Below are positions 1 through 13,284 of a DNA stretch of 64,000 nt, in pieces. The first letter of the stretch is position 1, and each line of letters starts with the position of its first letter. The stretch covers positions 87,396,341 to 87,460,340 of the forward strand of contig NC_077237.1 of the NCBI RefSeq assembly GCF_947179165.1. The letters run 5' to 3'. The stretch is from Solanum dulcamara. Lineage: Eukaryota > Streptophyta > Magnoliopsida > Solanales > Solanaceae. Below the pieces are notes generated by a model that searched no databases, was not told the DNA's origin, and was given only the letters and a program-made list of their open reading frames with translations. The translations under genes and the position numbers were made by a program.

Positions 1-67
1 AAACTAGTGGTAAATGCAAGGTAGTTTGCATCTCATTTATAGTAAATTACTATTCATATTGCGCCCG

Positions 68-165
68 AGTATGTGGTCTAGTTATCATGAGGTGAGTGAA
101 ACGACAACCGCAGAAAATCGAGGTTCAAATTCCTGCAAAGACAAAATACGCTAATGACACAAGGT
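68..165 (+). repeat. Diverged tRNA-derived SINE remnant
   Basis: The stretch has the layout of a tRNA-derived SINE head: a 'gtggtctagt' A-box-like start and a B-box-like 'gaggttcaaattcc' about 50 bases later, followed by a purine-rich body. It resembles the Solanaceae SINE that begins with a 'tggtctagtggtcaatgaagtggg'-like head, but many positions differ. No gene is seen in the first 680 bases. Confidence 0.4.
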
Positions 166-687
166 TGCAGTGCGTAGTGGAATAACCGAAGTACATACAA
201 ATTAGTCCGAACATTATTATTATAAAAAAAAATACTCTCTTTCAAAATCCAATATATCAGCCTCAGATTATGTAGGGCCAAACTTCATACCAGTCTTTAA
301 AAACCATGCCACCTTGTTTCTCTACCTGTTTACACAGTTAGTGGCACAAACAATGGAGAAAATGATGAAATCTTGTAGTAAAAACCTTAATAGGAAGAGT
401 ATATATTGCATGTTTAAACAAGAAACTCAAATCTATTTACATCAACTATGTAAAATAAAAGAATTTAATACAATTTCTCTTCTAACAAAACCACATAACA
501 AAAGTGCAAATAAAACTATATGAACTTAAGTCTATCACCAAGAAAGTAATGTGAAGACAAAGTAAAACGCGTTATTAAGAAGAAACCAATTAACCAAATG
601 AATTGTGGGCCTTTCTTGATCCAAAATATGCACCATTGTCTTTTTCCTTCAGAGAAGGATTTTGATTTTTGCCAATCTGTCATCTGC

Positions 688-760
688 AACAACATACCCC
701 GTGTAGTCCCACAAATGGAGTCTAGGGAGGGTAGTATGTACACAGTCTGACCCCTGCCTT
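688..760 (+). repeat. SolS-like SINE fragment
   Basis: The fragment matches the common Solanaceae SINE core: 'caacaacatacccc', then a 'gtcccacaaatggagtctagggagg' type segment and 'tctgacccctgcc'. It ends just beyond the stop codon of the receptor kinase on the opposite strand, so it probably lies in or near that gene's 3' untranslated region. Other copies in the window lie near 24.55, 47.1, 57.5, 59.65 and 61.7 kb. Confidence 0.55.
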
Positions 761-764
761 TCTG

Positions 765-3700
765 TCATCTGCAATCTGTTGAATTAAAACTATCTGCAAA
801 TCCGGAAGGTTTCGAGGGTATACTTGACTGTGTTTGACTGAAGGAGATGTCATCAAACATTCTTGACGTTCCTTCATCAGCTTGCCATCTTTGAAGGATT
901 TGAGGAAGGCTCATTTGGAGGTCGATGCCACTGTCTTCGTCTTCATTTCTTGTAGGCTTCCACAGCTCTACGAGGGGGGCAAGGACATTGACGGCGTGTC
1001 CCATGTCTGGGCGCTGGAACGGTTCTCGTGCAGTGCAATGGCCTGCTAACTCGGCGACCTTACAAATGCTCTCGTATGTTTCCTCATCGGGATCAAGTGT
1101 CGGGTCAATAGCCTTTCGGAGGTTGTCTTTGTTGACAAGGACCCTGCGAAGCCAGGTGACTAAATGGGATCTCTCATCTGGCAAGGTCTCATCTAATGCT
1201 TTTCTACCAGTGATGATCTCCATTAGAACAACTCCAAATGCATACACATCTACCTTGGTCGTGACTCGTCCAGTAGCTGTAATAAAGAGGAGCAGTCACG
1301 TTTAATCCAGATGGTAATAATCACAGACAACCTTGCTAAAACATGCAAGAAACAGGCCAGAAATGGATATAAACAAGAGAAAGCGAGATCTCCATAGGAA
1401 ATTAAACATGTTACGAGCCAGAAAACTATTGTCAGCCAATGCTAAATCTGGAGATTTTGAACTAATGTCTAGAAGAAGAGTGATATTCTGCAAGCCGAAT
1501 TTCTATTTAGATACAATGGGATCAGTCACCCACGCTGTACCGACATCAACACTCACCAAATTAATTAAATGACTTAAAGTTTCAATTTGAAGACTGATGA
1601 TTGAGTTTCTAGATTTTCACCTTATGTTTGTCTTTCAATTGTACGCTCTTTCGCTAATCATCAGTTAATTTACTGAACAGTGTTTACAGTTTCAATCTAC
1701 GAGTCAGAACAAAATTAACAAACTAGCATTTGAGCAAGGACATGGACTTCAACAAAGCTAACATACCAATCCATACCTCTCTAATATAGTGAAGATTAAA
1801 AAGAACATGAAAGCTAATGATAGGACTTCGTTTTAATTTTCTATAAGTTTTACGACTAAAAGGATTAAGATAGCAGAGGAAGTACATACTTACCAGCGTA
1901 TTCAGGCGCCAGATAGCCAAAAGTTCCAGCCAACCGTGTCTCAACAGAATATTTCCCATCGGGAGCATTCTTGACCAATCCAAAATCTGCAACCTTGGCT
2001 CTCATGTCATCCCCAAGAAGTATGTTAGAGGGCTTCAAATCCCTATGGATAAAACTTGTCTGTGCCAAGCTGTGGAGATACTCAACTCCTCTTGCAACAT
2101 CTAATGCTATTGTTACCCTTTGCTTCCAGGTCAAAATTGGGTAGCCGTGTTCTTGCCATTCAAACAAATGCTGACTTAAAGTTCCCTGTGGCATGTACTC
2201 ATACACCAAAAGTCTCTCGTTGCCGTTAACACAAGAACCAAGAAGCGCGACCAGATGTCTATGCCTAACTTTTGTAAGGACCGCGATTTCAGCTTGGAAC
2301 TCATTCATTCCTTTAGTACCCATCGCCCCAGATTCCATCCTCTTCACAGCAATCTTAGTCCCATCATGTAATTCACCTTTATAAACGACTCCAAAACCTC
2401 CTCTGCCCAAGATATTTTCCTCACTAAAGTTGTTTGTCACTTGTCGAAGCACCTGAATGGAAATGGCAACATTTCCACCTTCAAATATCGGCATCTCACT
2501 ATGATCACCACTGCTCTGACTCTGTAATTCACTAGGGACTCCTGCATATCCATTTCCAATCACTACACCAGGCTTAACCATATCATTGCTTCTTTCAGGA
2601 TTCTCAACCCTCCCAAATCTCTTATGCTGTCTCTTCATGTAACATTTGTAAGACACATACAACACAACTAGGATAAATATAGCGACAGATATAACCACAC
2701 CAGCAATCACTCCACCTGAAACTGAGGATCCCTTCGAACCACCAGATGAATTTCCACCATCACTACTGGAGCTCGACCCAGACCCCGGTGATCCACCACT
2801 ACCCCCTCCATCACTAATATTCTTTCCAAGTAACAAGTTACCATCACGAATAAACTTCACATTTGCTCGAAACAAAGGTACAGGACCAGATAAATTATTA
2901 TTAGAAACATCGAGTGTTTGAAGCATAAGCAACGTTGCCAAACTTTCCGGTATAGATCCAGTAAGATTGTTATCATTCAATAACAAATTCCTCAAACTAG
3001 TCAAATTAGTAAAAGCAGGAGATATAAAACCCGATAAATGTTGCTTACCAAGCGTTACAACATCCACATTCTTTTTCGATACATCACAACTCACATGTGA
3101 CCATCCATTACAAGCATCATTTCCTTTCCAAGAATCAGCCAATGACTCCGGATATCCAAAACCACTCGCCACAGCTAAAAGCGTCATAACCTGTGAATCA
3201 CAAGGTCCAGGAGTATCCTTACAAAAACTATTAGTACTCCCAATTTCCACATGAACCTCCTTCTTAAACCGTGGCATTGGTCCCTGCAACTTATTGTTTT
3301 GCAAAGAAATATTCAACAACTTAGGAAGGTTCATCGCTGAATCTGGAATAACACCAGTAAAATCATTATCCCTTAGCTGCAAATCAAATATATTTTCGCA
3401 TTTCGACAAATCAGGAATTGGACCAGTGAAAGAATTAGCATGTAACCACACTTGTGACAATTGACCCATACTTGAAATCACATCAATGGTCCCTGTTAAC
3501 CCTTTAACCTGATTATTTAACCATAAATTCCTAATCTCAGAACCCCCAAAAGTAGCAGGCAAAGAACCAGTAAAATTATTGTAAGACAATCTCAAATCTT
3601 GGAGATTAGGGAAACGATCAAAAAAATCAGGAATAACACCAAATAAACTAGCATTACTAGCATAAACATTAGCCAAATTGTTACTATCAATCAAATAACT

Positions 3701-4189
3701 AGGAATTTGCCAAGGACTTAGCTTCCCATTCTCACTAATGCTAAAAGTATGCAAACTAGTAAGACCCAAAAGGAAATCTTGAGGAACAGATGTGAACCCA
3801 TTGTTATCCAGGTAAAGCTCAGCTAAATTCGACATGTTTGCGAAAGAAGGGAGAGTCCCAGAAAGTGAATTCTTCTGAACTGAAAGGGTTTTGAGATTTG
3901 AAAGTTGGTTAAGTTCAGAAGGCAAAACCCCAGAAAGACCTTGAGAATCAAGATTGATTGAATCAACAGTATTAGTCGATTTGTCACAAGTCACTTTATT
4001 CCATTCACAGAAAGACTTAGAAGTATCCCAACCAGATGGTGGTTTAGACAGAGCTGCTAGGAACTTTGACATGACGGCGGCGTCATCGGAAAATGTCAAC
4101 GAAATGAAGGTGAACAAGAAGTTAACAAGAAGAAGGAGCTTGTGGGTCGCCATTAATGGATGTTTTCGAGATCTAACAACCATCAACAA
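765..4189 (-). CDS. LRR receptor-like kinase, TMK family
   Basis: There are two exons, 4189-1894 and 1276-765, joined through a GTAAGT donor and a TTACAG acceptor inside the kinase domain. The product is 935 aa from the first ATG, or 923 aa from the more usual-looking ATG at 4153 (MATHK...). The order is signal peptide, a first LRR block, a non-LRR island, a short second LRR block, a Gly/Ser-rich linker, a membrane segment near residues 492-515 and a Ser/Thr kinase. The kinase shows a GRGGFGVV glycine loop near 594, the IAVKRME lysine, HRDLKPSN near 713, DFGLV, and APEY followed by [14 protein letters not shown] across the intron. The tail with [10 protein letters not shown] and a Ser-rich end is typical of TMK. 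In Arabidopsis TMKs act at the plasma membrane in auxin signalling, acting on proton pumps and ROP GTPases. All catalytic motifs are present. Which TMK paralogue it is cannot be said. Confidence 0.95.
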
Positions 4190-4261
4190 TGGAGATTTTT
4201 TTTATTTTTTTTTTGCTATTGTTTTTGAAAATTTTGGGTTTATAAGTATATCAATAAGGTA

Positions 4262-4789
4262 AAGTTTTCATTTTTTTGGAGAAATGAAATTCATTTTTCA
4301 TATGCAAGAAAGCATTTATGCTAAAATGAGTGACAGCTTTGGATGAACTGTATTTCTTTGTCAGCAGCTGGTTGCTTTCTTTCCTCTTTTATTCTATTTT
4401 TTTCCTTCAAATGTTAACCTTTTTTCTTTTTTTATATCTAGTTTTAAATTCTTATTATATGAAAAATATCATTTTATTATATGAAATAACAATAATATAT
4501 CAGTATAATCGCACAAAGTAGGATTAAAAAAATGTAGAGTGTATGGATTTTATCGCTATCTTAGAGAAAGAAAATTTGTTTTCGATAGATCTTGAGCTCA
4601 AGAAAAGAAAAGAAAAGAATGAAAATGAAGACAGTGATTGTAAAATATTATAGACAATTTGATAAATTATCTTAAACAGTAATCATAACAAGATACAACG
4701 ATAATTGAAGTGTAAAAATATTAAATGTAATAACAAAACTCAAAGGCCAAGAAACTATAAGAATAAGCGAGACAACGCTTAACTATCTA
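4262..4789. other. AT-rich 5' flank of the receptor kinase
   Basis: This is the upstream flank of the receptor kinase on the minus strand. It is AT-rich, with T-runs and a short 'aaaag' microsatellite near 4600. I see no gene and no clear TATA box that fixes a transcription start. Confidence 0.4.
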
Positions 4790-5140
4790 ACCTCCTACCC
4801 TCATTTGTGTCCTCCATACCTCTTATCTAAGATTATGTCTTTGGTAAGCTGAAATTGTATCATGTTCTGTCTAATCACTTTTTTCCAATATTTGTTCAGC
4901 CTACCTCTGCCTTTCTTCAAACCATTTATAGCTAACCTCTTATATATCTGCATTAGGACATATGTGTATCTCTTCTGCACATGTCTGAGTCATCTTAGTC
5001 TCTTTTCTCCCATCTTGTTCTATATCAAGGTCACTCCTACCTTATTTCGATTATCTTCATTCCTAATCTTATCTCTCTTAATATGTCCACACATTTATCT
5101 TAACAACCTCATCTCCACAACTTTATCTTTTAAACAGATT
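4790..5140 (-). mobile_element. LINE reverse-transcriptase 3' fragment
   Basis: Read on the minus strand, the segment encodes a broken copy of the C-terminal motif of plant LINE polyproteins. MCGHIKRDKIRNED-like and KRLR..RHVQKR-like pieces appear (consensus MLRWMCG..R.DRIRNEDIR and LRWFGHVQRR), interrupted by stops and frame changes. It is old and cannot function. The part at 4795-4890 recurs at 24835-24925. An open frame on the plus strand here is antisense to this motif and is not a gene. Confidence 0.65.
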
Positions 5141-5159
5141 TTATTATATGAAATAACTT

Positions 5160-8100
5160 AACTTTATTGCTATATGATATACTTTTAAATTATTTACTCA
5201 AACGTCTTTTGTAAATCATCTTTCTTGTATTTACCATTGACCTTAATGAAGTTTTAATAAAAATTATAAGGGAAGATAATTTTAAATCGTATTAATGAGT
5301 GATAAATCTAGATCTTTTCTAGAAGTATCGTGACTGTGGAATTCACATAGTCTATGCTAAAATTCTGATAAAGTTTCAATTTTTATCCTTTCAAGTAACG
5401 ATAAATCTATAATTCTATATAAAGAAAAAATTTGAAATTCGAAAAAATTGGGTCGAGAAATAATTAAAACATCCACACACACTATCACTCATTTAGAATA
5501 TAATTTTACCTAAACTTTAAGTGTAATTGTTTAAGTTGTATTTATTACTTTCATCTACCTATCTTTAAGACTAGTTAATGTGGTAAGTAATGAACACTCT
5601 AAATCAACTTTCTTCAAATATAGTACTCCTACTTGAATAATTCAACAACCTTTTATTGTTACTTATCATTACTAACTTTATCTAGTGCTTAAAAATTGAA
5701 ATTTTTTTGGAGAATGAGTCGATAACTAGTGTGGCAGACGTTATTTATTGTTTAAGAAAACTCATCAAAGTCATAGTAGAATTAAGTCGTAGTATAATAG
5801 TTATCGCTTATTATGAGCCTGAATCTAGTGATCTATCCATGATCAAGATATTGGTAAGGAAAATAATTATTTGAAGAATTGAAATATTATGGATGGTTAA
5901 AATGTGAGTAAATATATATGAATTTCAATTCTTGGAAATATTTAAATTTTTATGAAATTTTGACATAGAATAAGAGTTTTTTTATACACATATAAGTTAA
6001 TTACCTTAACTTGTTTCTTATTTATTCCTATCAATAGAATTGGTTGCTATCGTTTTTATTATCACCTATTTGTTCCATAAATTATACGAAAAGAATAAAC
6101 TCATCACATTATACCTTTTTAATTTTAATTTTATTTGGTGTGCGATATTTATATTGTGTTTAGATTATTCCAAATTCACATTATGTAAAATCATTAAAGG
6201 GAGAAGCACTTCTTACCATAATTTTTTGAATTTTTTCCATACCACCACACAAATTCAAAACTTCTGATCAAGAGCAGAGAGTCATATTATTAGACTTTGA
6301 ATGACTATGTTTTAATTGCAAGTCTAGAGAAATAAATTCGAACATGCACAGTAAAAATAAATGAAAGAATATTTTTATCTTATTTTGAAATATTCGTATT
6401 CCCAATTATGAGAATACAGATTAAAGAGGAGTGACTATCGTACTTTTAGATTGTGTATGAAAACTAAAGAAAGGAAGAAAAAAAGAATAAAACAAATAGT
6501 GTTTTTTTAATAAAAAAATAAAAAATTCCTTGTTTACTTTGACAAAAGAAAATAATGAAGGAAATCAAAGAATAATTACATTATCATTATAATTCATCAT
6601 CGTTACTACTATCACTACCTATCATTTGTCTTCGCTTGCTTATTTTTAAAGGTTCAAAAATGCCCTTAAACTATGTGAAATGAACAAAAATGTCTTCCAT
6701 TTGTAGTTTGGTCCTTGCCGTTGATAGTTTGGTCCAAAAATGTCCTTATTATTGCTAAATGGGTTAAAAATGTATTTTTTTGAATAAATATATTATTTCT
6801 TTTTTAAAAAAAACATATCAAGTTCCTAACAAAAATATATTATTTAGTGAATATTATTTAGTAGGTTCAAAAATGTCCCTAAACTATGTGAAATGAACAA
6901 AAAAATATATTATTTAATGAATACTTTAAATTCTCTATACTGTTGAACCTATTCGTTGCACACCCTTATTTTAGATTGATATTCGAAAGTGAATCATGGC
7001 TAAGATCAAGTTGAAAGTGAATCATAACCTCAATATATTTTGGATGCATATACTAAAATAGCATAATAAAAATCAAAGATTATATCCAATTTGAAACGAT
7101 CTCAATTAATTCTTCGTTGATTTGTCTTATTTTTCAAAATTATAAATTTCAATTATAATAAATCCGTAATTGCCGGTGTAGCTAGCTAGGTTGTAAAATA
7201 GTTGAATGTCTGTTTAATTTGGTTTAATTGACTAAGAAATTATTGACAAAGTATCACACTTCATACTTTCGTCACGTTACCGTGTTATATCACTAAAACA
7301 AATAACATCGATTCGCATAACTTATTAAAAGCGTGGAATTAAAATTTGAAGTTTATGAATTTTGAATATTAAAAAAAATTATAAATAGATACTCTCTCCT
7401 TCTTGTATTACATGGTTCCTATATAAAAAATGTATGTTTTATTTTACTTGTCTAATTACTACATAGAGTAGTGTAGTCAAATTTTTAGACTCCCAACGTA
7501 TGATTAAGAAGATTAGTTTAGTAAATACACCCTAATAAATTTTGTCTTAAGGATTGTGTCAAGTTAACATGGGTCAAATAATATGAAACAAAGAAAATAC
7601 ATATTACATAATTTTTTAAAATAAATATAAGATTTAAACCAGAGTTAGAGTTCGAATTGAATCCGTAGCCCCTACTTATATCCAAAATCTTTATAACCGC
7701 GTTGTTATTTGGAAATGATAATGTTTAGTTTTCCTAACAATTATGCTAAATAATCTAACGTGTGATGTTATACATTGCAAGTCAATTTGAGGTATTTTGA
7801 AAACGATATTGCTCCGTGAATTAAGGGCTTGAATCTTGATTGTTTTTACTTCTATTATTATTATTTTATTTTCATATTTTAGTTTATTAATGCCCAAGAA
7901 TCATATAGTTTCAATTTAGAAGTTTTCCACGCACTTTATTAATTCCTGTTTTTTATTTTAACCTGACAACTTCGACTAATTTAAATTTACATCACATATA
8001 GTTTGGAAAATTACTCTCTTCATTTCAATAATTTATAAGGCAATTTCGAATTTCGAAATCCAGAAAAGTTTTTCTTTGATCATACATATGTCTTTTAAAT

Positions 8101-10290
8101 GTCTTGAATTGTCAATTATTGTACTTTATAATATTATATGTAAATTTTATTTCAAAAAACTTAAAGATTTCATGGCTGAGATTTTAAAGCAAGACCACTT
8201 ATATTGCAAAACTTTCAGAGATAGGATGAAAAGTCTTTAGTGAGAAGAGATGGTAAATTTGATACGGAAATAATTGCTATTTACGAACAAAATTAATCTG
8301 TTTGACTCTCAAATTCGAACAGTACCATATAAATTGAGATAGAGTAAATCATTGGGTGGTGAGAGATAGAATATTGGCATTTGGTAGGCTTGGACAGGTT
8401 ATATTTTTATTTGGGCCAAATTTGACACTCCAGCTATGGACTTTGATTAACAAGGACTTAGAAGTTAGAACTTGTGAATGAAGCCCAATTACACATTGTG
8501 AATTGGTTGTATACTTGTAATTTTGTTATGAGAAACCATATTGTTTCTGATGTTTCTATATAAATTTTTGGTTTCATTTAAAAAATATTTGAGTAGATAT
8601 CTTTTGAGTGACCTTCTGAAGACGTTCATTAGACCTTTTTTTCCCATTAAACACGCCCAAAATACCCAATTTTTTTTGTTCCTTTTTATATGTATATGTG
8701 TATTGATTCATTGTTTTTGAAAGAATCAACTCCGTCTAACCGCTTAAATAAAAAGTAGTTGACGGATAATATACACATAATTTTTCATGAATTTATCAGT
8801 TATACCAATTAGAAAAAGAAACATTAGATCAGGCAAAACATATTGTAACCTGACACAATTCCAACTTATTTACGAACGATTACATATATTTATTCGGATC
8901 GAGTGTTTACACCAAATAAATAGATGTATAATTAATAACAAAATCAATATATTTTTTCACTAAGAGGATTCAGAATATATAAAAGTAAACACACAAATTG
9001 AAGGACCTAATGGAATTCAGAATCTATTATATATGCATAAAAAATCATTTCGATCTTATATATACAATATAACGTTCTGACAAGCTACCCCTGTGTATAT
9101 ACAACACACATGTTTGGAAGTGCACTTTTTTCCATGAAAACAAATAAGGCCTTAGAAACAAATAATCTATGGTTTTATCGATCATGAAAAGAAATATCTG
9201 TCTAATTAATTTGTAAGCTAGAATTTGTTTGATCGATGCAAATTGTATTTATTCTAAAAGTGAAATGATCTTTGGTTTTCTCAATAACTTACAAGATATA
9301 GTTGTTCTAGTTTGTCACTTATATTAAGATTTTTGGCGTTTGTTAAAAGGGACTCCATAGAAAAACTTATTCATCACTTCTATGTCAAAAAATTACATTA
9401 TATATATAAAATTTAAAAACGTTAAATATTGAACTTATCAAATTTTAATTATAGTCTATGCGAAAAAGACAAAAATAAGATGCAAGTAAATGAAGCTGAT
9501 CTTGTATTAAACATGAATGAATTGATAATATAACGTATGTGCATAGAAATTAAATGGTCTTGAGGGAGGACGGCAATGAAATTAGGATAAGAATTAATCA
9601 ATCGAAGAGTAATTATTATGCATAATGAAGATGTCTTAATAACTTCCACCTAATAATAAAATAAGTAGAATACATAATACCCCATGATCTTGAGACCAAA
9701 TTCTATGAGTTAGACACCCGTTAGAATACAAAGTGTGTGTAAGACACATGTCATACTTTGATTGGCGTGTGTTATGTTGAAGCACGAAAGAGGTGTGCTT
9801 AGACATGTATATTTTTAAAGTTGGGTACGTAAAGGATAATTTGTATTCAAAGAGTGTGTCACATGAATTTAATTTGATCTTATAGTCATGAGGTAAACTA
9901 TATATATTTTGCTATAAAATAATAATCTTTACTCCATAATTAGTACAATGATCTCCTACTTGAACTAGAAATAAAGTGTATACATATGATTAAAATCTAG
10001 ATACCACACATTTGCTAATTTACCTTTAGTTTTTAAATCCAATAATTGCTTTTAAAAATGTCAATTTTTAACAAGAGTACAATTAGGTCCATCACTTGTC
10101 ATTTATATTATGACACATAATGTTCCCTTTGTACACTCTCCAAGTAATGGTAGTTGCACTCCCCATTCCACATACAAATGTGCCACCCACCACCCACCCA
10201 ACAATATGTAATGTGTTATATATATATATATTTCTTGAGCAAAATCAACTATCCATCACAATACAAAACCAATACTTTTTTTTTTAAAAT
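5160..10290. other. Long AT-rich intergenic region with repeat debris
   Basis: No credible gene is seen in about 5 kb; the open frames are short and low-complexity. A motif of about 38 bases ('ggttcaaaaatgcccttaaactatgtg...') occurs near 6651 and again near 6863, with related 'tttggtccaaaaatgtcc' text between, which suggests a decayed Mutator-like or MITE element. Near 10095-10225 the sequence becomes the promoter of the glycosyltransferase, with a 'tatatatatatat' TATA-like run at about 10218. Confidence 0.5.
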
Positions 10291-10297
10291 AATAAAA

Positions 10298-12324
10298 ATG
10301 GTGAAGCCTCATGTCATGTTAACAACATTTCCAGCACAAGGTCATATTAATCCAGCACTACAATTTGCCAAATATCTTGTCAAAATGGGCATACAAGTGA
10401 CATTTTCTACAAGTATTTATGCCCAAAGACTTATGGATGATAAAAAATCTATTGATAATATTCCAAAGGGGTTGATGCATTTTGTTCCATTTTCTGATGG
10501 ATTTGATGATGGTTTTGATCATTCAAAAGATCCTGTATTTTACATGTCACAACTTAGAAAATGTGGAAGTGAAACTGTGAAAAATATTATCATGAATTGC
10601 TCTGAAAATGGAAGTCCTATTACTTGCCTACTTTACTCCATTTTCCTTCCTTGGGCAGCAGAGGTATGAGTTAGCTAATTTTACTTCTTAATTCGGGTAG
10701 TTTACACACATCTCGATTAATTTCACAAGGTACCTGTTACCTCCTACCAGCACATTCTTGATTATTTGATTATAGGAAACTTGCGATTAATTGAAGTGAT
10801 ACACTTTAAATCCTTTTGCTTGCGACTCTAACAACTTTACCAAATTATTGATTGATATACTATTTAATTACCCAAGCATAATGTTAATGTTTGTTGTATT
10901 ACAAAAGTTTGAGGGCAATATATTTTTAAAAATAGTTTAAAAATAATATTTTTCCGACCTTAAGGGACAAAAAAGACATTTTCATTACTTGAAGGTTAAA
11001 GATGCTTGATTAGTCAAATAGACAATCATAAGAACTAAAATCAGAATCTACATACCGGGACCAAAAGTACTATTATCCCTATGTATTATTTTTCAACTCT
11101 TAGCATGCCCTCCTATGGGCGGGCTTGATTCCGACTTGTTTCATTTTCATGGGCCAAAACACGTCAAACAAAAATATAAATTATGTACTATGTTGAAATG
11201 TGTAACCTATTATCTCGTTTAAAAACAACTTAAATTATAAATTAAAGAAATCTTATATAAATTATATTATGTCTCAACAGGTGGCACGTGAAGTCAATAT
11301 TCCTTCAGCTCTTCTTTGGAGTCAACCAGCTACAATCTTGGACATATATTATTTCAACTTTCATGGATATGAAAAACAAATGGCTAATGAATCCAATGAT
11401 CCAAATTGGTCCATTCAACTTCCTGGCCTTCCACAATTAAAAACTAGAGATCTTCCTTCATTTTTACTTCCATCAAATGCAAAAGGAAGCCTTAGAGTTG
11501 CACTTCCTCCTTTCAAAGAGTTAATAAACACATTAGATTCTGAAATTAATCCTAAAATTCTTGTGAATACATTTGATGAATTAGAGCCTAATGCACTAAA
11601 AGCAATTGAAGGTTACAAATTTTATGGAATTGGACCATTAATTCCTAGTGCTTTCTTAGATGGAAATGACCCTTTGGATTCTTGTTTTGGTGCTGATCTT
11701 TTTGACAAGTCAAATGACTATATGGAATGGTTAAGCACAAAGCCAAATTCATCTGTTGTTTATATATCATTTGGGAGTTTAATGAATCCATCAATAAGTC
11801 AAATGGAGGAGATATCAAAAGGGTTGATAGATATAGGGAGACCATTTTTGTGGATAATCAAAGAAGATGAAAAAAACAAAGAAAATGAGAAAAAATTTGG
11901 TTGTATTGAAGAGTTGGAGAAAATAGGAAAAATTGTACCATGGTGTTCACAACTCGAAGTTTTGAGACATCCGTCTTTGGGATGTTTTGTTTCACACTGT
12001 GGATGGAATTCGGCTCTGGAGAGCTTAGCTTGTGGAGTACCGGTCGTGGCGATTCCTCAATGGACTGATCAAATGACAAATGCTAAACAAATTGAAGATG
12101 TGTGGAAGAGTGGAGTGAGAGTGAATGTGAATGAAGATGGTATTGTTGAGAGTGAAGAAATGAAAAGGTGTATTGAATTGGTAATGGATGGAGGGGAAAA
12201 AGGTGAAGAAATGAGAAGAAATGCTAAGAAATGGAAAGAATTGGCTAGAGAAGCTGTGAAAGAAGGTGGATCTTCACACAAGAATTTAAAGGCTTTTATT
12301 GATGAAGTTGCCAAAGGTTATTGA
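10298..12324 (+). CDS. UDP-glycosyltransferase, family 1 (UGT75-like)
   Basis: There are two exons, 10298-10663 and 11281-12324, with donor GAG|GTATGA, acceptor CAACAG|GTGGCA and phase 0, giving 469 aa, a normal UGT length. The start is the ATG followed by GTG AAG CCT. An earlier in-frame ATG at 10154 would add 48 unlikely residues. The N-terminal TTFPAQGHINPALQF holds the catalytic His at residue 16. The C-terminal PSPG box starts at WCSQ, contains HCGWNS and GVPVVA and ends in PQWTDQ; the final Gln is typical of UDP-glucose users. The N-terminal style resembles the UGT75 group, which glucosylates flavonoids, abscisic and other small acids, or crocetin, in the cytosol. The acceptor cannot be read from the sequence. 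The neighbour at 13285 is a paralogue without the intron. Confidence 0.93.
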
Positions 12325-12399
12325 TATGCTTTACAACTTTAGTCTTTAATCTTTGTATCCTTTGCTTATTATTTGTTAAGAATAAAATAAGATATCTTC

Positions 12400-12512
12400 T
12401 ATGTTGCTTGGACTTTTGAAAAACGTCGACGACTGCTTTTGGATTCTTTAAAAATAGTGTATTTTTGGAGGATTCAAACATTTGGAAAGTTCGAGCAACA
12501 CAGGATAGTTTA
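12400..12512. repeat. Palindromic MITE, CTATGTTGCTCGGAC family
   Basis: The ends are 'ctatgttgcttggactttt' and 'aagttcgagcaacacagg', roughly reverse complements. Between them lies the pair 'gcttttggattctt' and 'tatttttggaggattc', typical of this short Solanaceae element. It sits in the 3' flank of the intact glycosyltransferase. Further copies are at about 13.03, 14.71, 15.5, 16.33, 43.3, 44.66 and 45.07 kb. Confidence 0.6.
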
Positions 12513-12655
12513 GTGGTCTTGTTATTTCTATCTACAAGTTTCCTAGTTTGTACTATCTATTTGAATGTCACATTTACTAGTGAAGTGCTATTTTAACTAT
12601 TTGGTATTTGGAATTCATTGGTTCAATAAATTCAAACCCGCGCCACGTAAGATAT

Positions 12656-12916
12656 TTCATCCGTCCCATTTTAGTTATCATGATAAGGTTTTGCACAACC
12701 CTTAAGAAATCATTAATTTGGAGCATTATTTGACTAATATAACCCTTATTAATTCTTTAATCTTTATCTATTTACGTGCTTCTTAATTTTAGAATAATTA
12801 ATGTTAAGGGCAAAGTTGAAAAAAAATAATTAATTCTCTCTTAATTGTTTAAATTGACAACTATTTTGGGATAAATATTTTTAGTAAACATGACAACTAA
12901 TATGGGACGGCGGGAG
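12656..12916. mobile_element. Stowaway-like MITE
   Basis: The terminal inverted repeats are the left 'catccgtcccattttagttatcatg' type end and the right 'catgacaactaatatgggacggcggga' type end, about 260 bases apart. Such 'CTCCGTCCCA' ends are characteristic of plant Tc1/mariner (Stowaway) MITEs. The inside is AT-rich and has no coding capacity. Confidence 0.7.
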
Positions 12917-13027
12917 TGGCTTTGAAGAGATTCTATCAAACCCCTCGATATTCACGGACATGTTACCCAAAAAAAATTTCACTCAAGACATTATATTCTG
13001 ATAATTATTATTTCATAAGAACAAGAT

Positions 13028-13152
13028 CAGTTACTATTTCTCGAACTCTCCAAAAATATTGTTGCATTCGTGTCGAATTCCTGAAAAATGCACTACTTTT
13101 GGAATATCCGACAGGCACCCTTCGATATTTTTGAAGAGTCTGAGCCAAGATA
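13028..13152. repeat. Palindromic MITE, CTATGTTGCTCGGAC family
   Basis: The copy reads 'ttctcgaactctccaaaaatattg', then 'ttcgtgtcgaattcctg', 'aaaatgcactacttttgg', and ends 'atatttttgaagagtctgagcc'. It lies directly upstream of the second glycosyltransferase, about 130 bases before its ATG, so it may be part of that promoter. Confidence 0.55.
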
Positions 13153-13284
13153 GGTTATTACACATATAAATTGGTCCCCATCAGTAGAATTAAGAGAATT
13201 GGATGTTGTTCACTCACTCATTATCTTCTACAATCTCTAAGGATTTTTTTTTAACAACCTTAACCATTTCTGTACCTCAAAAAA

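Noticed and set aside
925..1305. Open frame of 126 codons on the plus strand
   Set aside because: It is antisense to the second exon of the receptor kinase, and its composition follows the kinase codons.
4862..5161. Plus-strand frame with a hydrophobic, Leu-rich product
   Set aside because: The minus strand reads as a broken LINE reverse-transcriptase tail; the plus frame is a by-product.
10154..10297. Earlier in-frame ATG for the first UGT
   Set aside because: It would add 48 residues without homology before the conserved N-terminus and runs through the TATA-like region.
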